The notes under the pieces: model-generated
What the model was told of the DNA's origin: nothing
Database searches by the model: none
What the model saw: only the letters and a program-made list of their open reading frames with translations
Made by a program: the position numbers and the translations under genes
Source: Steroidobacteraceae bacterium
GTDB taxonomy: Bacteria > Pseudomonadota > Gammaproteobacteria > Steroidobacterales > Steroidobacteraceae
Assembly (NCBI GenBank): GCA_027531255.1
Contig: JAPZRU010000040.1
Span: 1 to 36,660 of the forward strand
Direction: 5' to 3'
Length of the DNA stretch: 36,660 nucleotides
Shown here: piece by piece, positions 8,274 to 17,587 of the stretch
Position numbering within the stretch: position 1 is the first letter of the stretch
How the letters are laid out: each line of letters starts with the position of its first letter

Positions 8274-9350
8274 ATGGCCACCCGTGAATCGGAGATCTTC
8301 GACCCGACCCTGCAGTCCGGCCCGCTGCTCGACCGCTTCCTCGCAGTCCGCCGCGAGCGTCGCCTCCGCCACCGCGAGGCCGCCCACGCGCTCGGCGTGT
8401 CGGAGGGCGCGGCCGTCGCCGCGGCCGTCGGCAGCGACCGCGAGTTCCGCGCGGTCCGGCTGGCCGGACCGTGGCCGACGGTGCTGGAGGGCGTGCCGAC
8501 CGTCGGCACCGTGATGGCGCTGACGCGCAACGACTCCGCCGTACACGAGAAGAGCGGGCGCTACGCCGAGATGTCGCACGACGGCCTGGTAGGCCTCGCG
8601 GTCGGCCGGGAGATCGACCTGCGGATCTTCTACGGCAGGTGGGCGCACGGCTATGCGGTCGCGGAGGACGGCCCGAAGGGCACGCAGCGCAGCCTGCAGT
8701 TCTACGACGCGAGCGGTCGCGCCTTGCACAAGGTGTTCGCACGCGAGGCCACGGACCTGGCGGCGTGGGAGACGCTCGTGCGCGGCAGCGCGCATCCGGA
8801 CCAGAACGCCGGCGGCCGCTTCGCGCCGCCGTCGCCCGGCCCGGCGCCGAAGCCGGATGCCGAGATCGACGTGGCCGCCTTCCGCGAGGGCTGGCTCGCG
8901 CTGCGCGACACGCACGAGTTCTTCCCGCTGCTGCGAAGGCACGGCCTGGCGCGCACGCAGGCGCTGCGCCTCGCGCCGGACGGCCATGCCCGCCGTGTGC
9001 CGGCCGAGACGCCGCGACGCCTGCTCGAGTCCGCGGCGCGGACGGGCGTCTCGATCATGTGCTTCGTCGGCAATCCCGGGATCATCCAGATCCACACGGG
9101 CCCCGTGCACCGGGTCGAGCCGATGGGCCCGTGGCTCAACGTGCTCGACCCCGGCTTCAACCTGCACCTGCGCGAGGATCGCGTCGCCCAGGCCTGGCAC
9201 GTGCGCAAACCTACCGACGACGGCGATGTGAATTCGCTCGAGCTCTTCGACGCCGAGGGCGAGACCGTCGCGATGTTCTTCGGCGAGCGCAAGCCAGGCG
9301 TGCCCGAGCGTGACGACTGGCGCGCGCTGCTGGGCGAGGTGTTGCCGTGA
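8274..9350 (+). CDS. hmuS: HmuS/HemS-family haem-handling protein
   Basis: A 358-residue cytosolic protein of the HemS/ChuS/PhuS family, which receives haem from the ABC importer and delivers or degrades it. It has the family's duplicated domain: one half around GTVMALTRNDSAVHEKSGRY, the other around CFVGNPGIIQIHTGPVH. Between them lies the motif RDTHEFFPLLRRHGL, whose His corresponds to the proximal haem ligand region in relatives. DPGFNLHLRED and SLELFD are further family blocks. GAGGAG just upstream of ATG 8274 overlaps the hmuR stop, implying tight coupling. Its stop overlaps the hmuT GTG start by 4 bases. Whether it opens the haem ring or only carries haem cannot be decided from sequence. 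Confidence 0.92.
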   Translation: MATRESEIFDPTLQSGPLLDRFLAVRRERRLRHREAAHALGVSEGAAVAAAVGSDREFRAVRLAGPWPTVLEGVPTVGTVMALTRNDSAVHEKSGRYAEMSHDGLVGLAVGREIDLRIFYGRWAHGYAVAEDGPKGTQRSLQFYDASGRALHKVFAREATDLAAWETLVRGSAHPDQNAGGRFAPPSPGPAPKPDAEIDVAAFREGWLALRDTHEFFPLLRRHGLARTQALRLAPDGHARRVPAETPRRLLESAARTGVSIMCFVGNPGIIQIHTGPVHRVEPMGPWLNVLDPGFNLHLREDRVAQAWHVRKPTDDGDVNSLELFDAEGETVAMFFGERKPGVPERDDWRALLGEVLP

Positions 9351-10219
9351 CGGCGCGGATCACGCGACGCGCGACTCTCGCGGGCGTGAGTGGGCTCTGC
9401 ATGCTCGCGGGCACGAGTCTCGCGTCCGGCGCGCTCGCGCGGACGGCGACGCCGCGGGTGATCAGCGTGGGCGGGTCGCTCACGGAGATCGTCTACGCGC
9501 TCGGTGCCGGCGAGCAGCTCGTGGGCGTGGACACGACCTCGGCGTATCCCGAGGCCGCCACGCGCCTGCCGAAGGTCGGCTACCTGCGCTCGCTGTCGGC
9601 CGAGGGGCTGCTGTCGTTGCGGCCGACGCTGCTGATCGCCGCCGCCCAGGCCGGCCCGCCGGTGGCGCTGCGGCAGGTGGAGTCCGCCGGGACTCCGCTG
9701 GTGCGCGGCGACGAGGAGTACTCGTACGCCGCGGTACGGCGCAACGTCGCGACGATCGGCCGGGCGCTCGACCGAGACGCGGCCACGGTGGTACTCGCGG
9801 CGCGGCTCGACGGCGAATGGGCCGCCGCGACGGCCGCCGTACCGCGCACCGGCACACGCCCCCGGGCGCTGTTCGTGCTCGCGCACACCGGCGCGAACGT
9901 GCAGATATCGGGCACGGGCACGGCGGCGCACGCGATGCTGGAACTCGCAGGCGCGCGCAACGCGGCGGAAGGGTTCGCGGGCTACCGACCGTTGACCGCG
10001 GAAGGTGCGGTCGCCGCGGCGCCCGACTTCATCGTGGCGACCCGCCAGGGCGTCGAGGCGAGCGGCGGCGTCGACCGATTGCTGCAGCGGCCCGGGCTCG
10101 CGCTGACGCCGGCCGGCCGCGCGAGGCGCGTCGTGGCGCCGGAAGCTTCGTTCCTGCTGGGCTTCGGCCCGCGCCTGCCCGGCGCCGTCGCCGAACTGGC
10201 CGCGGCGTTCGCCGCATGA
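9347..10219 (+). CDS. hmuT: Periplasmic haem-binding protein of the HmuTUV importer
   Basis: A 290-residue class III solute-binding protein. Residues 1-31 form an export signal with twin arginines (TRRATLAG) and a hydrophobic stretch ending SGALA, so Tat export is possible. The mature part begins RVISVGGSLTEIVYALGAG, the standard first lobe of haem and siderophore binding proteins. VGVDTTSAYPEAATRLPKVG follows; the Tyr here is in the position of the haem-ligating Tyr in HmuT/ShuT. The second lobe has a strand ending LFVLAHTG. The start is GTG 9347, overlapping hmuS by 4 bases, and the stop overlaps hmuU by 4. It would pass haem from the receptor to HmuU. Confidence 0.92.
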   Translation: MTARITRRATLAGVSGLCMLAGTSLASGALARTATPRVISVGGSLTEIVYALGAGEQLVGVDTTSAYPEAATRLPKVGYLRSLSAEGLLSLRPTLLIAAAQAGPPVALRQVESAGTPLVRGDEEYSYAAVRRNVATIGRALDRDAATVVLAARLDGEWAAATAAVPRTGTRPRALFVLAHTGANVQISGTGTAAHAMLELAGARNAAEGFAGYRPLTAEGAVAAAPDFIVATRQGVEASGGVDRLLQRPGLALTPAGRARRVVAPEASFLLGFGPRLPGAVAELAAAFAA

Positions 10220-11313
10220 ACGCGGCGGTCCGGCCGGCCTCGAGCGCGCCTCGCGGGACCGTAGGCGTCGGCGCGCGCCGGGCGCCGCGGCGGCTGGCGC
10301 TCGCGACGCTGGCGGCGGCACTCGCCGGGGCGATGCTGGTGGCCATCGGCATCGGGGCGGTACCGATCGCACCGGACGACGTCGTACGCATCCTGCTGCA
10401 CTCCGCGGGCCTCGACGTCGAGGTGGATTCGCAGCAGGCCGCCGTGCTCGAGTCGATACGCCTGCCGCGCGTGCTGCTCGCGGTGTTGACGGGCGCAGGA
10501 CTCGGGCTCGCAGGGGCGCTGATGCAGGGCCTGTTCCGCAATCCGCTGGCCGATCCGGCGCTGGTAGGCGTCTCCGCCGGCGCGGCACTCGCGGCCTCCG
10601 TCGTGATCGTGCTGGGCGCGGGTGCGACGGCCCAGCTCGGTTCGTTCGCGCTGCCCACGGCGGCGTTCGCCGGTGCGCTCGGCGCCACCGCGCTCGTCTA
10701 CCGGGTGGGACACGGCGGTGGCGCGATCTCGCTGCCGACGATGCTGCTGGCCGGCATCGCGGTGAACGCATTCGCGTTCGCCGGCATCGGGTTCCTGACC
10801 TACGTGGCGGACGACCAGCAGCTGCGCGACCTGACGTTCTGGAATCTCGGCTCGCTCGCCGGCGGCACGTGGCCGGTCGTCGCGACCGTCGTGCCGTTCG
10901 TGCTGCTCGCAGCGGGTGCGGCAGTCCTGCTCGCGCAGCCGCTGAACGCCCTCGCGCTCGGCGAGGCCCGCGCGGAGCACCTCGGCGTGCACGTGGCGCG
11001 GATCAAGCTCGGCGCGATCGTCGTGACCGCCCTCGCCGCCGGCGCGGTGGTCGCGGTGACCGGCGTGATCGGCTTCGTCGGGCTGGTCGCGCCGCATCTG
11101 GTGCGCCTGGCCTGCGGTCCTGACCAGCGCGTGGTGATCCCGGGCGCGGCGCTCGGCGGCGCGCTGCTGGTCGTGATCGCCGATACCGTCGCGCGCACCG
11201 CCGCTACGCCTGCCGACCTGCCGCTCGGGGTACTGACCGCGGTGTTCGGAGCACCGCTGTTCCTCGCGTTGCTGCTGCGGATGCGCCGGCGCCTGCTCGC
11301 GGAGGCGGCATGA
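10216..11313 (+). CDS. hmuU: Haem ABC transporter permease
   Basis: A 365-residue FecCD/BtuC-type permease with about ten membrane helices. Family blocks include ESIRLPRVLLAVLTGAGLGL, then GALMQGLFRNPLADPALVGV with the conserved Gly-Asn-Pro-Leu-Ala-Pro-like cytoplasmic loop. TFWNLGSL is the typical mid-protein motif. GVIGFVGLVAPHLVR carries the coupling helix that docks on the ATPase. ATG 10216 overlaps the hmuT stop (ATGA), and its own stop overlaps the hmuV start in the same way. It forms the channel for haem across the inner membrane as a dimer with two HmuV subunits. The N-terminal 25 residues are Arg- and Ala-rich and cytoplasmic. Confidence 0.94.
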   Translation: MNAAVRPASSAPRGTVGVGARRAPRRLALATLAAALAGAMLVAIGIGAVPIAPDDVVRILLHSAGLDVEVDSQQAAVLESIRLPRVLLAVLTGAGLGLAGALMQGLFRNPLADPALVGVSAGAALAASVVIVLGAGATAQLGSFALPTAAFAGALGATALVYRVGHGGGAISLPTMLLAGIAVNAFAFAGIGFLTYVADDQQLRDLTFWNLGSLAGGTWPVVATVVPFVLLAAGAAVLLAQPLNALALGEARAEHLGVHVARIKLGAIVVTALAAGAVVAVTGVIGFVGLVAPHLVRLACGPDQRVVIPGAALGGALLVVIADTVARTAATPADLPLGVLTAVFGAPLFLALLLRMRRRLLAEAA

Positions 11314-12173
11314 CGCTCGCGGCGCAGGAGCTGTCCGTACACGCCGGGCCGACGGCCTTGCTCGAGCACGTCTCGCTGTCGCTCTCGCCCGGCGAAGTGC
11401 TCGCGATCCTCGGCGCGAACGGCGCGGGCAAGTCCACGCTGCTGGGCCGACTGGCGGGCGAACGCGGATCGCCGGTCGTCCGCACGACGGGCCGCGTGCT
11501 GCTCGACGCGCGGCCGATCGAGTCCTGGCGGCCGCGCGAGCTGGCCCGCCGCCGCGCCGTGCTGCCCCAGAACCCTTCCCTGGCGTTCGGCTACACCGCC
11601 CTCGAGCTCGCGGCGCTCGGGCGCCACGCGAGCGGCGACGACGCCCGGGCCGCCCTGGCGATCGCGCGCGAAGCACTGCGAGCCACGGACGCGGCGCACC
11701 TCGCCGACCGGGAAGTGCCGACGCTCTCCGGCGGTGAACGGGCGCGTGCGCACCTCGCCTGCGCGCTCGCGCAACTCTGGGACGCGGAGTGCGACCACGC
11801 CCGCTACCTGCTGCTCGACGAGCCGACCGCCGCACTCGATCTCGCCCACCAGCACGAAGTGCTCGGCATCGTCCGGGAGTTCACGCGCACGCGGGGCGTC
11901 GGCGTGGTCGCCATCGTCCACGACCTGAACCTGGCGGCCGAATACGCCGATCGCGTCGCCCTGCTGGTGTGCGGACGGCTGGCGGCGGTCGGCGAGAGCA
12001 CGCGGGTGCTGGACCCGGGAAACGTCGAGGCGGCGTTCGACGTGCGAGCCCGGACGCTCGAGCATCCGCTGCGGCCGGGCCCGCTGATCGCCGTCGCGCG
12101 GCGTTCGGCACGTGGCGTGGGCGACCGCCGTCCTCCACACGCAAACCGTCATCCCGTTTCAGCCGAACCGTAA
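11310..12173 (+). CDS. hmuV: Haem ABC transporter ATP-binding protein
   Basis: A 287-residue ABC ATPase. Walker A is GANGAGKST (35-43), the Q-loop lies at LPQNPSL (85-91), the signature is LSGGE (139-143), Walker B is YLLLDEP (166-172) with a D-loop AALD, and the switch His is in VAIVHDLNLAAEYADR. These are the HmuV/BtuD hallmarks, and the short distance from Q-loop to signature is normal for HmuV. The start overlaps the hmuU stop by 4 bases. After about 255 residues the tail (GPLIAVARRSARG onward) is basic and not conserved. It is the last gene of the haem operon; no clear terminator follows before the phosphatase gene 44 bases away, so some read-through is possible. Confidence 0.94.
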   Translation: MTLAAQELSVHAGPTALLEHVSLSLSPGEVLAILGANGAGKSTLLGRLAGERGSPVVRTTGRVLLDARPIESWRPRELARRRAVLPQNPSLAFGYTALELAALGRHASGDDARAALAIAREALRATDAAHLADREVPTLSGGERARAHLACALAQLWDAECDHARYLLLDEPTAALDLAHQHEVLGIVREFTRTRGVGVVAIVHDLNLAAEYADRVALLVCGRLAAVGESTRVLDPGNVEAAFDVRARTLEHPLRPGPLIAVARRSARGVGDRRPPHANRHPVSAEP

Positions 12174-12217
12174 CAGTCCGTGACTAGGGTGCGAAAAGAT
12201 CTCCCCGGGAGGAACCC

Positions 12218-13756
12218 GTGCTCACCCGCCGCCAGTTCATCGCCACCGCAGCCGCACTCGGCGTGCTGCCACCGGCCGCCGTGCGCGCGGCGCTCGCCTC
12301 GAATCCGTTCACTCTTGGCGTGGCATCGGGGAGTCCGCGCGACACGTCGGTAGTGCTCTGGACCCGGCTCGCGCCCGAGCCGCTGAACGGCGGGGGCATG
12401 CCGCCGGGCGACGTGCCCGTGCGCTACCAGGTATGGGCCGACGCCGAGGCGCGCCGCCCCGTCCGCGAGGGCGAGGCGCTGGCGCTCGCCCGCTGGGGCC
12501 ACTCGGTACACCTGAAGCTCGAGGGTCTCGAGCCCGGCCGCGAGTACTTCTATCGCTTCGCCGTCGGCGGCTTCGAGACACCCCTCGCGCGCACGCGCAC
12601 CACCAGTCGCGACGACCGTGCCATCAAGCTCGCGATCGCGAGCTGCCAGCACTACGAGACCAATCACTACGCGGCCTTCCGCGACATGGCGTCGTGGACG
12701 CCGGACTGCGTGGTGCACGTCGGCGACTACATCTACGAGGGCGCTCCCAGTCCGCTGGGTGCGCGCACCCGCGAGATGTTCGGCCGCACCGTCGACTTCT
12801 CCGTCGTGCGCCAGCACGTGGGCCCGGAGACGGTGACGCTCTGGGATTATCGCAACCGCTATGCGCTGTACCGGACCGACCCGCACCTGCAGGCGGCCCA
12901 TGCCGCGGCGCCGTGGGTGGTCGCGATGGACGACCACGAGATCGACAACAACTGGGCGGCGGACGTCCCGCAGGACCCGGAGAAGCAGACGCCGCTCGAG
13001 TTCCGCGTCCGCCGCCTCGCCGCCCTGCAGGCCTACTACGAGCACTTCCCGCTCGAGCACCCGCCGCTGGCGCTCGGCACCGACAGCAGCCTGCAGATGT
13101 ACGGCCGCTGGCGCTTCGGACCCGCGCTGCTGCACCTGCTCGACACGCGCCAGTTCCGCTCGGACCAGGTGTGCGGCGACGGCTTCCCCGGCGCGCCGGC
13201 CTGCGCCGCGATGGAGGATCCCGCGCGGTCGCTGCTCGGTCCGGCGCAGGAGGCGTGGCTCGCCGAGTCGCTCACGCGTTCCGACGCGGCGTACAACGTG
13301 ATCGCGAGCCAGGTGTGGTTTTCGCCGCTGCGCTACAACGCGCCGCCCGCCGCGCCGGAATTGAACATGGACTCGTGGGACGGCTACGGCCCCGCGCGCC
13401 GCCGACTGCTCGACGTGCTCGGGCGCGGCGTCGCCGAACCGGTCTTCATCTCCGGCGACTGGCACTGCGCCGCCGCGATGACGGTGCACGAGGATCCGTT
13501 AGACGCGACCACGCGCACGCTCGCCCACGAGTTCGCCGGTACGTCGATCGCAACCCCCTGCCCGTGGGCGCACCGGGTGACGGAGGCACGGAGCCACAAT
13601 CCGCACGTACGCTACGTGAACGGCGACCGGCGCGGCTACGCCCGCTTCGTGGTCGAGCCGCGCCAGTTCACGGCGCAGTTCCGGGTGGTGGAAGCGCCGC
13701 AGGACCCGGCGTCACGCGTGGCGACGGACCTCGAGATCCGCACGCGGGACTTCTAG
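12218..13756 (+). CDS. phoD: PhoD-type alkaline phosphatase/phosphodiesterase, Tat-exported
   Basis: A 512-residue PhoD-family enzyme that releases phosphate from phosphomono- and diesters in the periplasm. It has a Tat signal (TRRQFIATAAALG, residues 3-15, cut near AVRAALA), a fibronectin-like N-terminal domain (FTLGVASGSPRDTSVVLWTR), then the metallophosphatase core. Core motifs are IASCQHYETNHY (Cys metal ligand region), VHVGDYIYEG, MDDHEIDNNW and SGDWHCAA, which supply Asp, Asn and His ligands for iron and calcium. The length is typical. GTG 12218 has GGGAGG about 7 bases upstream. It is probably transcribed on its own; I saw no convincing Pho box. It follows the haem operon, but no functional link is evident. 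Confidence 0.9.
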   Translation: MLTRRQFIATAAALGVLPPAAVRAALASNPFTLGVASGSPRDTSVVLWTRLAPEPLNGGGMPPGDVPVRYQVWADAEARRPVREGEALALARWGHSVHLKLEGLEPGREYFYRFAVGGFETPLARTRTTSRDDRAIKLAIASCQHYETNHYAAFRDMASWTPDCVVHVGDYIYEGAPSPLGARTREMFGRTVDFSVVRQHVGPETVTLWDYRNRYALYRTDPHLQAAHAAAPWVVAMDDHEIDNNWAADVPQDPEKQTPLEFRVRRLAALQAYYEHFPLEHPPLALGTDSSLQMYGRWRFGPALLHLLDTRQFRSDQVCGDGFPGAPACAAMEDPARSLLGPAQEAWLAESLTRSDAAYNVIASQVWFSPLRYNAPPAAPELNMDSWDGYGPARRRLLDVLGRGVAEPVFISGDWHCAAAMTVHEDPLDATTRTLAHEFAGTSIATPCPWAHRVTEARSHNPHVRYVNGDRRGYARFVVEPRQFTAQFRVVEAPQDPASRVATDLEIRTRDF

Positions 13757-13910
13757 GCGCCGGTGGCCCTGATCATGCTGGCACAGGGCTACGGCTACGC
13801 CGGTGCCACCGAGAAGGTGCGGCCGCTGCTCGCGGAGGCGGGAGGCCGGCGCTGCCGAGGTTCGCCGGTTCGTTGGCGCCGCAAAGAGCAGCCCAAGCGG
13901 AAAAGGAAAG
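13757..13910. other. Gap after phoD with a short non-conserved ORF
   Basis: No complete gene is seen. From GTG 13763 a frame begins ALIMLAQGYGYAGATEKV, which has the look of one tetratricopeptide-type helix pair, but it soon becomes basic and runs into the tRNA gene antisense. It has no ribosome site. It may be a relic. The part next to the tRNA (13895-13910) is pyrimidine-rich on the minus strand and could serve as its termination region. Confidence 0.35.
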
Positions 13911-13984
13911 TGGAGCGGGCGATGGGAATCGAACCCACGTTAGTAGCTTGGGAAGCTACAGTTCTACCATTGAACTACGCCCGC
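13911..13984 (-). tRNA. tRNA-Gly (anticodon CCC), CCA encoded
   Basis: On the minus strand the acceptor stem is GCGGGCG paired with CGCCCGC, followed by discriminator T and an encoded CCA (13911-13913). The anticodon stem GTAGC/GCTAC closes a TTCCCAA loop, so the anticodon is CCC, reading GGG. The T loop TTCGATT is closed by TGGG/CCCA. The D arm GTTCAATGGTAGAAC has the short loop of glycine tRNAs. All helices are fully paired, so it should be functional. GGG-reading tRNA-Gly is a minor isoacceptor; in this GC-rich genome it is expected. Its own promoter lies directly upstream. Confidence 0.95.
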
Positions 13985-13995
13985 GCCGTGCGTCG

Positions 13996-14025
13996 ATTCT
14001 AGTCGGCCCCGGAGCCGCCCTGCAA
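13996..14025 (-). promoter_or_regulatory. Promoter of tRNA-Gly
   Basis: Reading the minus strand, TTGCAG (14025-14020) and TAGAAT (14001-13996) are separated by 18 bases and match the sigma-70 boxes at 4 and 5 positions. Transcription would begin near 13989, leaving a leader of about five bases before the mature tRNA, a usual arrangement. Confidence 0.7.
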
Positions 14026-14119
14026 CGAAGGGGCCGGCCCGTTTCGCCGTCGAGCCGGCCGGCATCGCCGCCCCTGCCCCGCCCGGCACGGCCCGCCTCA
14101 CGCCCCTCCCCCGCCCGCC

Positions 14120-14125
14120 TATAAT
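14120..14125 (+). promoter_or_regulatory. Perfect -10 box before the diguanylate cyclase gene
   Basis: TATAAT lies 32 bases before the ATG at 14158 in otherwise GC-rich sequence. The -35 at the right distance (CTCACG, 14097-14102) is poor, so an activator or another recognition element may help. Transcription would begin near 14132. Confidence 0.55.
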
Positions 14126-14157
14126 TCTTCCTCGCGTACCCTCTCGCCCGGACCCCG

Positions 14158-15555
<1,398 letters not shown>

Positions 15556-15646
15556 GCGATCGGGCGCAAACCCAAGCCGGCCCCGCTCCCTCGACCGCCC
15601 TTACGCGGGGCGGCGGAGCAGGCCGTGCCCGAATCGACGCACGCGG

Positions 15647-16144
15647 TCACTTCGCCTGCGAGACGAGGAAGGCGGCGACCGCGTCGATCTCCGCATCCTG
15701 CAGCTTAAGCGCGCGCTTGTGCTTGACCTTGTCCGCGACGATCGCACGGATCGACGTGGCGAGCTGCGTGGCGCTCTGGTTCGCGAACTCTTCCTTCGGT
15801 TCGTGGCACTCGAGGCACGCCTGGCCGCGGGCCCTGCCCGCCGCGGCATCGGCACTGCTCGTGCGCGTGCTGGTGCCCGCCGAGCGTGCGGCAGCGGCAC
15901 TCGCCGCGTCGCTCGTCGCGACCGGGACCGAGCCGGTCGGTGAACCGGTCGCGGCCGTGCGTGCCGCGCCCGAGGTCTCCAGCGGGGTACCCGAGGCCAG
16001 TTCCGCTGCGCGCGATTCGCGCGCCTCGGCATCGCCGGCCCCGTCGCCCGTTCGCATCGTCGCATCGTCCGCGGTCGCGCACCCGCCAGCGACCGCGCAC
16101 AGCGCCGCCACTGCGGTCGTTCGAACGAACATTCCGATGTCCAT
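15647..16144 (-). CDS. Small exported c-type cytochrome, low-complexity linker
   Basis: A 165-residue precursor with an N-terminal export signal (VRTTAVAALCAVAGGC). The Cys there may be lipidated, though the lipobox is not ideal because Ala rather than Leu is at -3. A long Ala/Ser/Thr-rich linker (about residues 26-105) follows. The haem site is CLECH, giving one covalently bound haem c with a His ligand. The C-terminal helix is KLQDAEIDAVAAFLVSQ, as in class I cytochromes. No Met follows at the usual axial place; a His in KVKHKRALKL is a possible second ligand. ATG 16144 has AGGAG 8 bases upstream. Probably a membrane- or envelope-tethered electron carrier of unknown partner. Confidence 0.8.
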   Translation of the reverse strand: MDIGMFVRTTAVAALCAVAGGCATADDATMRTGDGAGDAEARESRAAELASGTPLETSGAARTAATGSPTGSVPVATSDAASAAAARSAGTSTRTSSADAAAGRARGQACLECHEPKEEFANQSATQLATSIRAIVADKVKHKRALKLQDAEIDAVAAFLVSQAK

Positions 16145-16227
16145 GGCTGCACTCCTGCATGTGCAATGAGAGTGCCGCGCGAGTCGATCGCGCGGGCGCC
16201 GGAAATTCCGCCACGCCCGTACAGGAC

Positions 16228-16425
16228 CCGGTATAGGTGGCCGTCCGACGCGGAGGCAGACTCGACGCCCATCTGCAGGCTCGAGATCGCCGTTTCGATG
16301 CGCGACAGCTGTGCGCCGATCGTGCCGCGCTGCCCGTTGATGCAGGTCAGCGCCTCGTCGAGGTGGAGCGGCGCGATCGATGCTCAAGAGCACGGCGCTC
16401 CCGCCGATGACGGCCGCGGGTGAAT
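16228..16425 (-). pseudogene. Relic of a flagellin C-terminal region
   Basis: On the minus strand, 16383 down to about 16228 encodes LDEALTCINGQRGTIGAQ, continuing LSRIETAISSLQ and ESASASDG. This is the pattern of the conserved flagellin C-terminal helix (ING.RA.IGAQLNRLE..I.NLQ...EN.SAS). Just upstream, one frame over, lies AAVIGGSAVLLSIDRA, resembling the preceding flagellin strand and helix, which indicates a frameshift at about 16380. After GHL the similarity ends before the DADFA block. No start codon, N-terminal D0 helix or stop in place is seen. The fragment sits upstream of the cytochrome gene on the same strand. Flagellins are usually near other flagellar genes, and none is here. Confidence 0.55.
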
Positions 16426-16507
16426 CTTCGCAGCGCGCGATCCCGGCGCGCCGCGGCCTTGCCGCCTGGAGTCGGAACGTGGGGATGCCCCGGCGAGACG
16501 CGTTGCT

Positions 16508-17458
16508 TCAGCGCACCACGGGCGCACACACGCCGCTGCCGTTCGGCTGCGGCACGCAGGCCGTGCCCGCGGAACACGCGGCACGACGCTGCGTGCCGTC
16601 GGCTTCCGTCAGCAGCACGTCCGTGCCGCTGCAGCTCTGCAGCGCCGTCACGCCGCGCAGCGGACGCGAGGTCGGTGCGGGTGCCGCGGGCGCTACGGCC
16701 GGCGACGGCGGCACCGCGTCGTCCGCGTCGAGGCCGGTCGCCGGCCCGGCGCCGACGCCCCCGTCCACGCCCCGGCATCCCTGCCCTTCGACGCACACCT
16801 GGTTCGTCGGGCACATCAGCGGCGCGCCGGCCTGGCAGCCGCGCGCGTCGCCGCCGCGCGCGCCAGGCGTGCAGCGCTCGCGTCCGTTGCAGGCACGACC
16901 GTCGTCGCAGTCCGCGTCACGCCTGCAGGTCAGCGTCGAGGCCGCACGGTCCGGCGTCGCGATCTCGCCGCCGTGGCGCACGAGGCCCTGCAGGCTTACG
17001 TCGAGCAGCCGCGTGCGCTCGCGGCCGTTCACGGCGTAGACCTCCGCACTGGCCACGTCCCAGGCGTCGGCAGGCCCGCCCGTACCCAGGAACGCCAGAC
17101 CGAAGCGCGTGACGGCGTCCGGATCGACCGGCTCGGCGAGCGGCAGCGGGATCACGCGCGTGGAACCCGCGGGCCACGCGTCGCCTCGCGTCAGCGTGAG
17201 ACGCCGGTCCGGACGCCCCGTCTCGCGCAGACGCAGCTCCACCACTCCACCGGGCGCCGCGGGATCGGTGCCGGTGACGATGCGCACCTCGAGCCGCGTG
17301 ACCGGCCCCGTGGCCGCGCAGACCGCGATCGGAGCGGCGAGCCACAGCGCCGCGAGACCCGCGAGGGCGCTCGCGACGCGGCGCGAACGACGTGCACCGC
17401 GAACGGTGACTACGAACGGGATCGCAGGCGGGCGAGCAGGCAGGTCGGGGTGCGGCAT
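16508..17458 (-). CDS. Exported Cys-rich protein of unknown function
   Basis: A 316-residue protein. A basic start (RGARRSRRVASAL) is followed by a hydrophobic segment to about residue 50 (LAGLAALWLAAPIAVCAA), an export signal or anchor. Residues 52-180 look like a beta sandwich: TRLEVRIVTGTDPAAPGG, LRETGRPDRRLTLT, FGLAFLGTGGPADAWDVAS. The middle has a Cys cluster, CRRDADCDDGRACNG, then CTPG, GCQAG, MCPTNQVCVEGQGC. This spacing is like the short disulphide-rich repeats seen in secreted proteins of myxobacteria and some gammaproteobacteria. A Pro/Ala linker leads to a last Cys pair near the end (SAGTACVPQPNGSGVC). GGGAG precedes ATG 17458. I do not recognise a family; a surface or periplasmic binding role is only a guess. 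Confidence 0.65.
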   Translation of the reverse strand: MPHPDLPARPPAIPFVVTVRGARRSRRVASALAGLAALWLAAPIAVCAATGPVTRLEVRIVTGTDPAAPGGVVELRLRETGRPDRRLTLTRGDAWPAGSTRVIPLPLAEPVDPDAVTRFGLAFLGTGGPADAWDVASAEVYAVNGRERTRLLDVSLQGLVRHGGEIATPDRAASTLTCRRDADCDDGRACNGRERCTPGARGGDARGCQAGAPLMCPTNQVCVEGQGCRGVDGGVGAGPATGLDADDAVPPSPAVAPAAPAPTSRPLRGVTALQSCSGTDVLLTEADGTQRRAACSAGTACVPQPNGSGVCAPVVR

Positions 17459-17587
17459 GGCAGGACTCCCGTTTCGGCGCGAGCCGATCGCGCCGGATCA
17501 TAAGCGAGCGGCGCCTTGTCCGTTGTGCGCCGTGCTGCGATCCTGCGCGCCCGCGGACTCACGCCGCCGTGCGCTCCCAGCCTGCCG

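Noticed and set aside
6000-9200. A 1066-codon open frame on the minus strand across hmuR and hmuS
   Set aside because: It is antisense to two clearly conserved genes, has Arg/Val/Ala-rich translation without motifs, and results from GC-rich codon use.
12141-12190. CCGT-containing repeats before phoD as a Pho box
   Set aside because: The spacing (23 and 10 bases) and sequence do not fit two 7-base PhoB half-sites 11 bases apart; likely chance.
15595-15613. CCGCCC/GGGCGG hairpin between the diguanylate cyclase and cytochrome genes as a terminator
   Set aside because: Six-base stem without a T tract on either strand; too weak in a genome this GC-rich.
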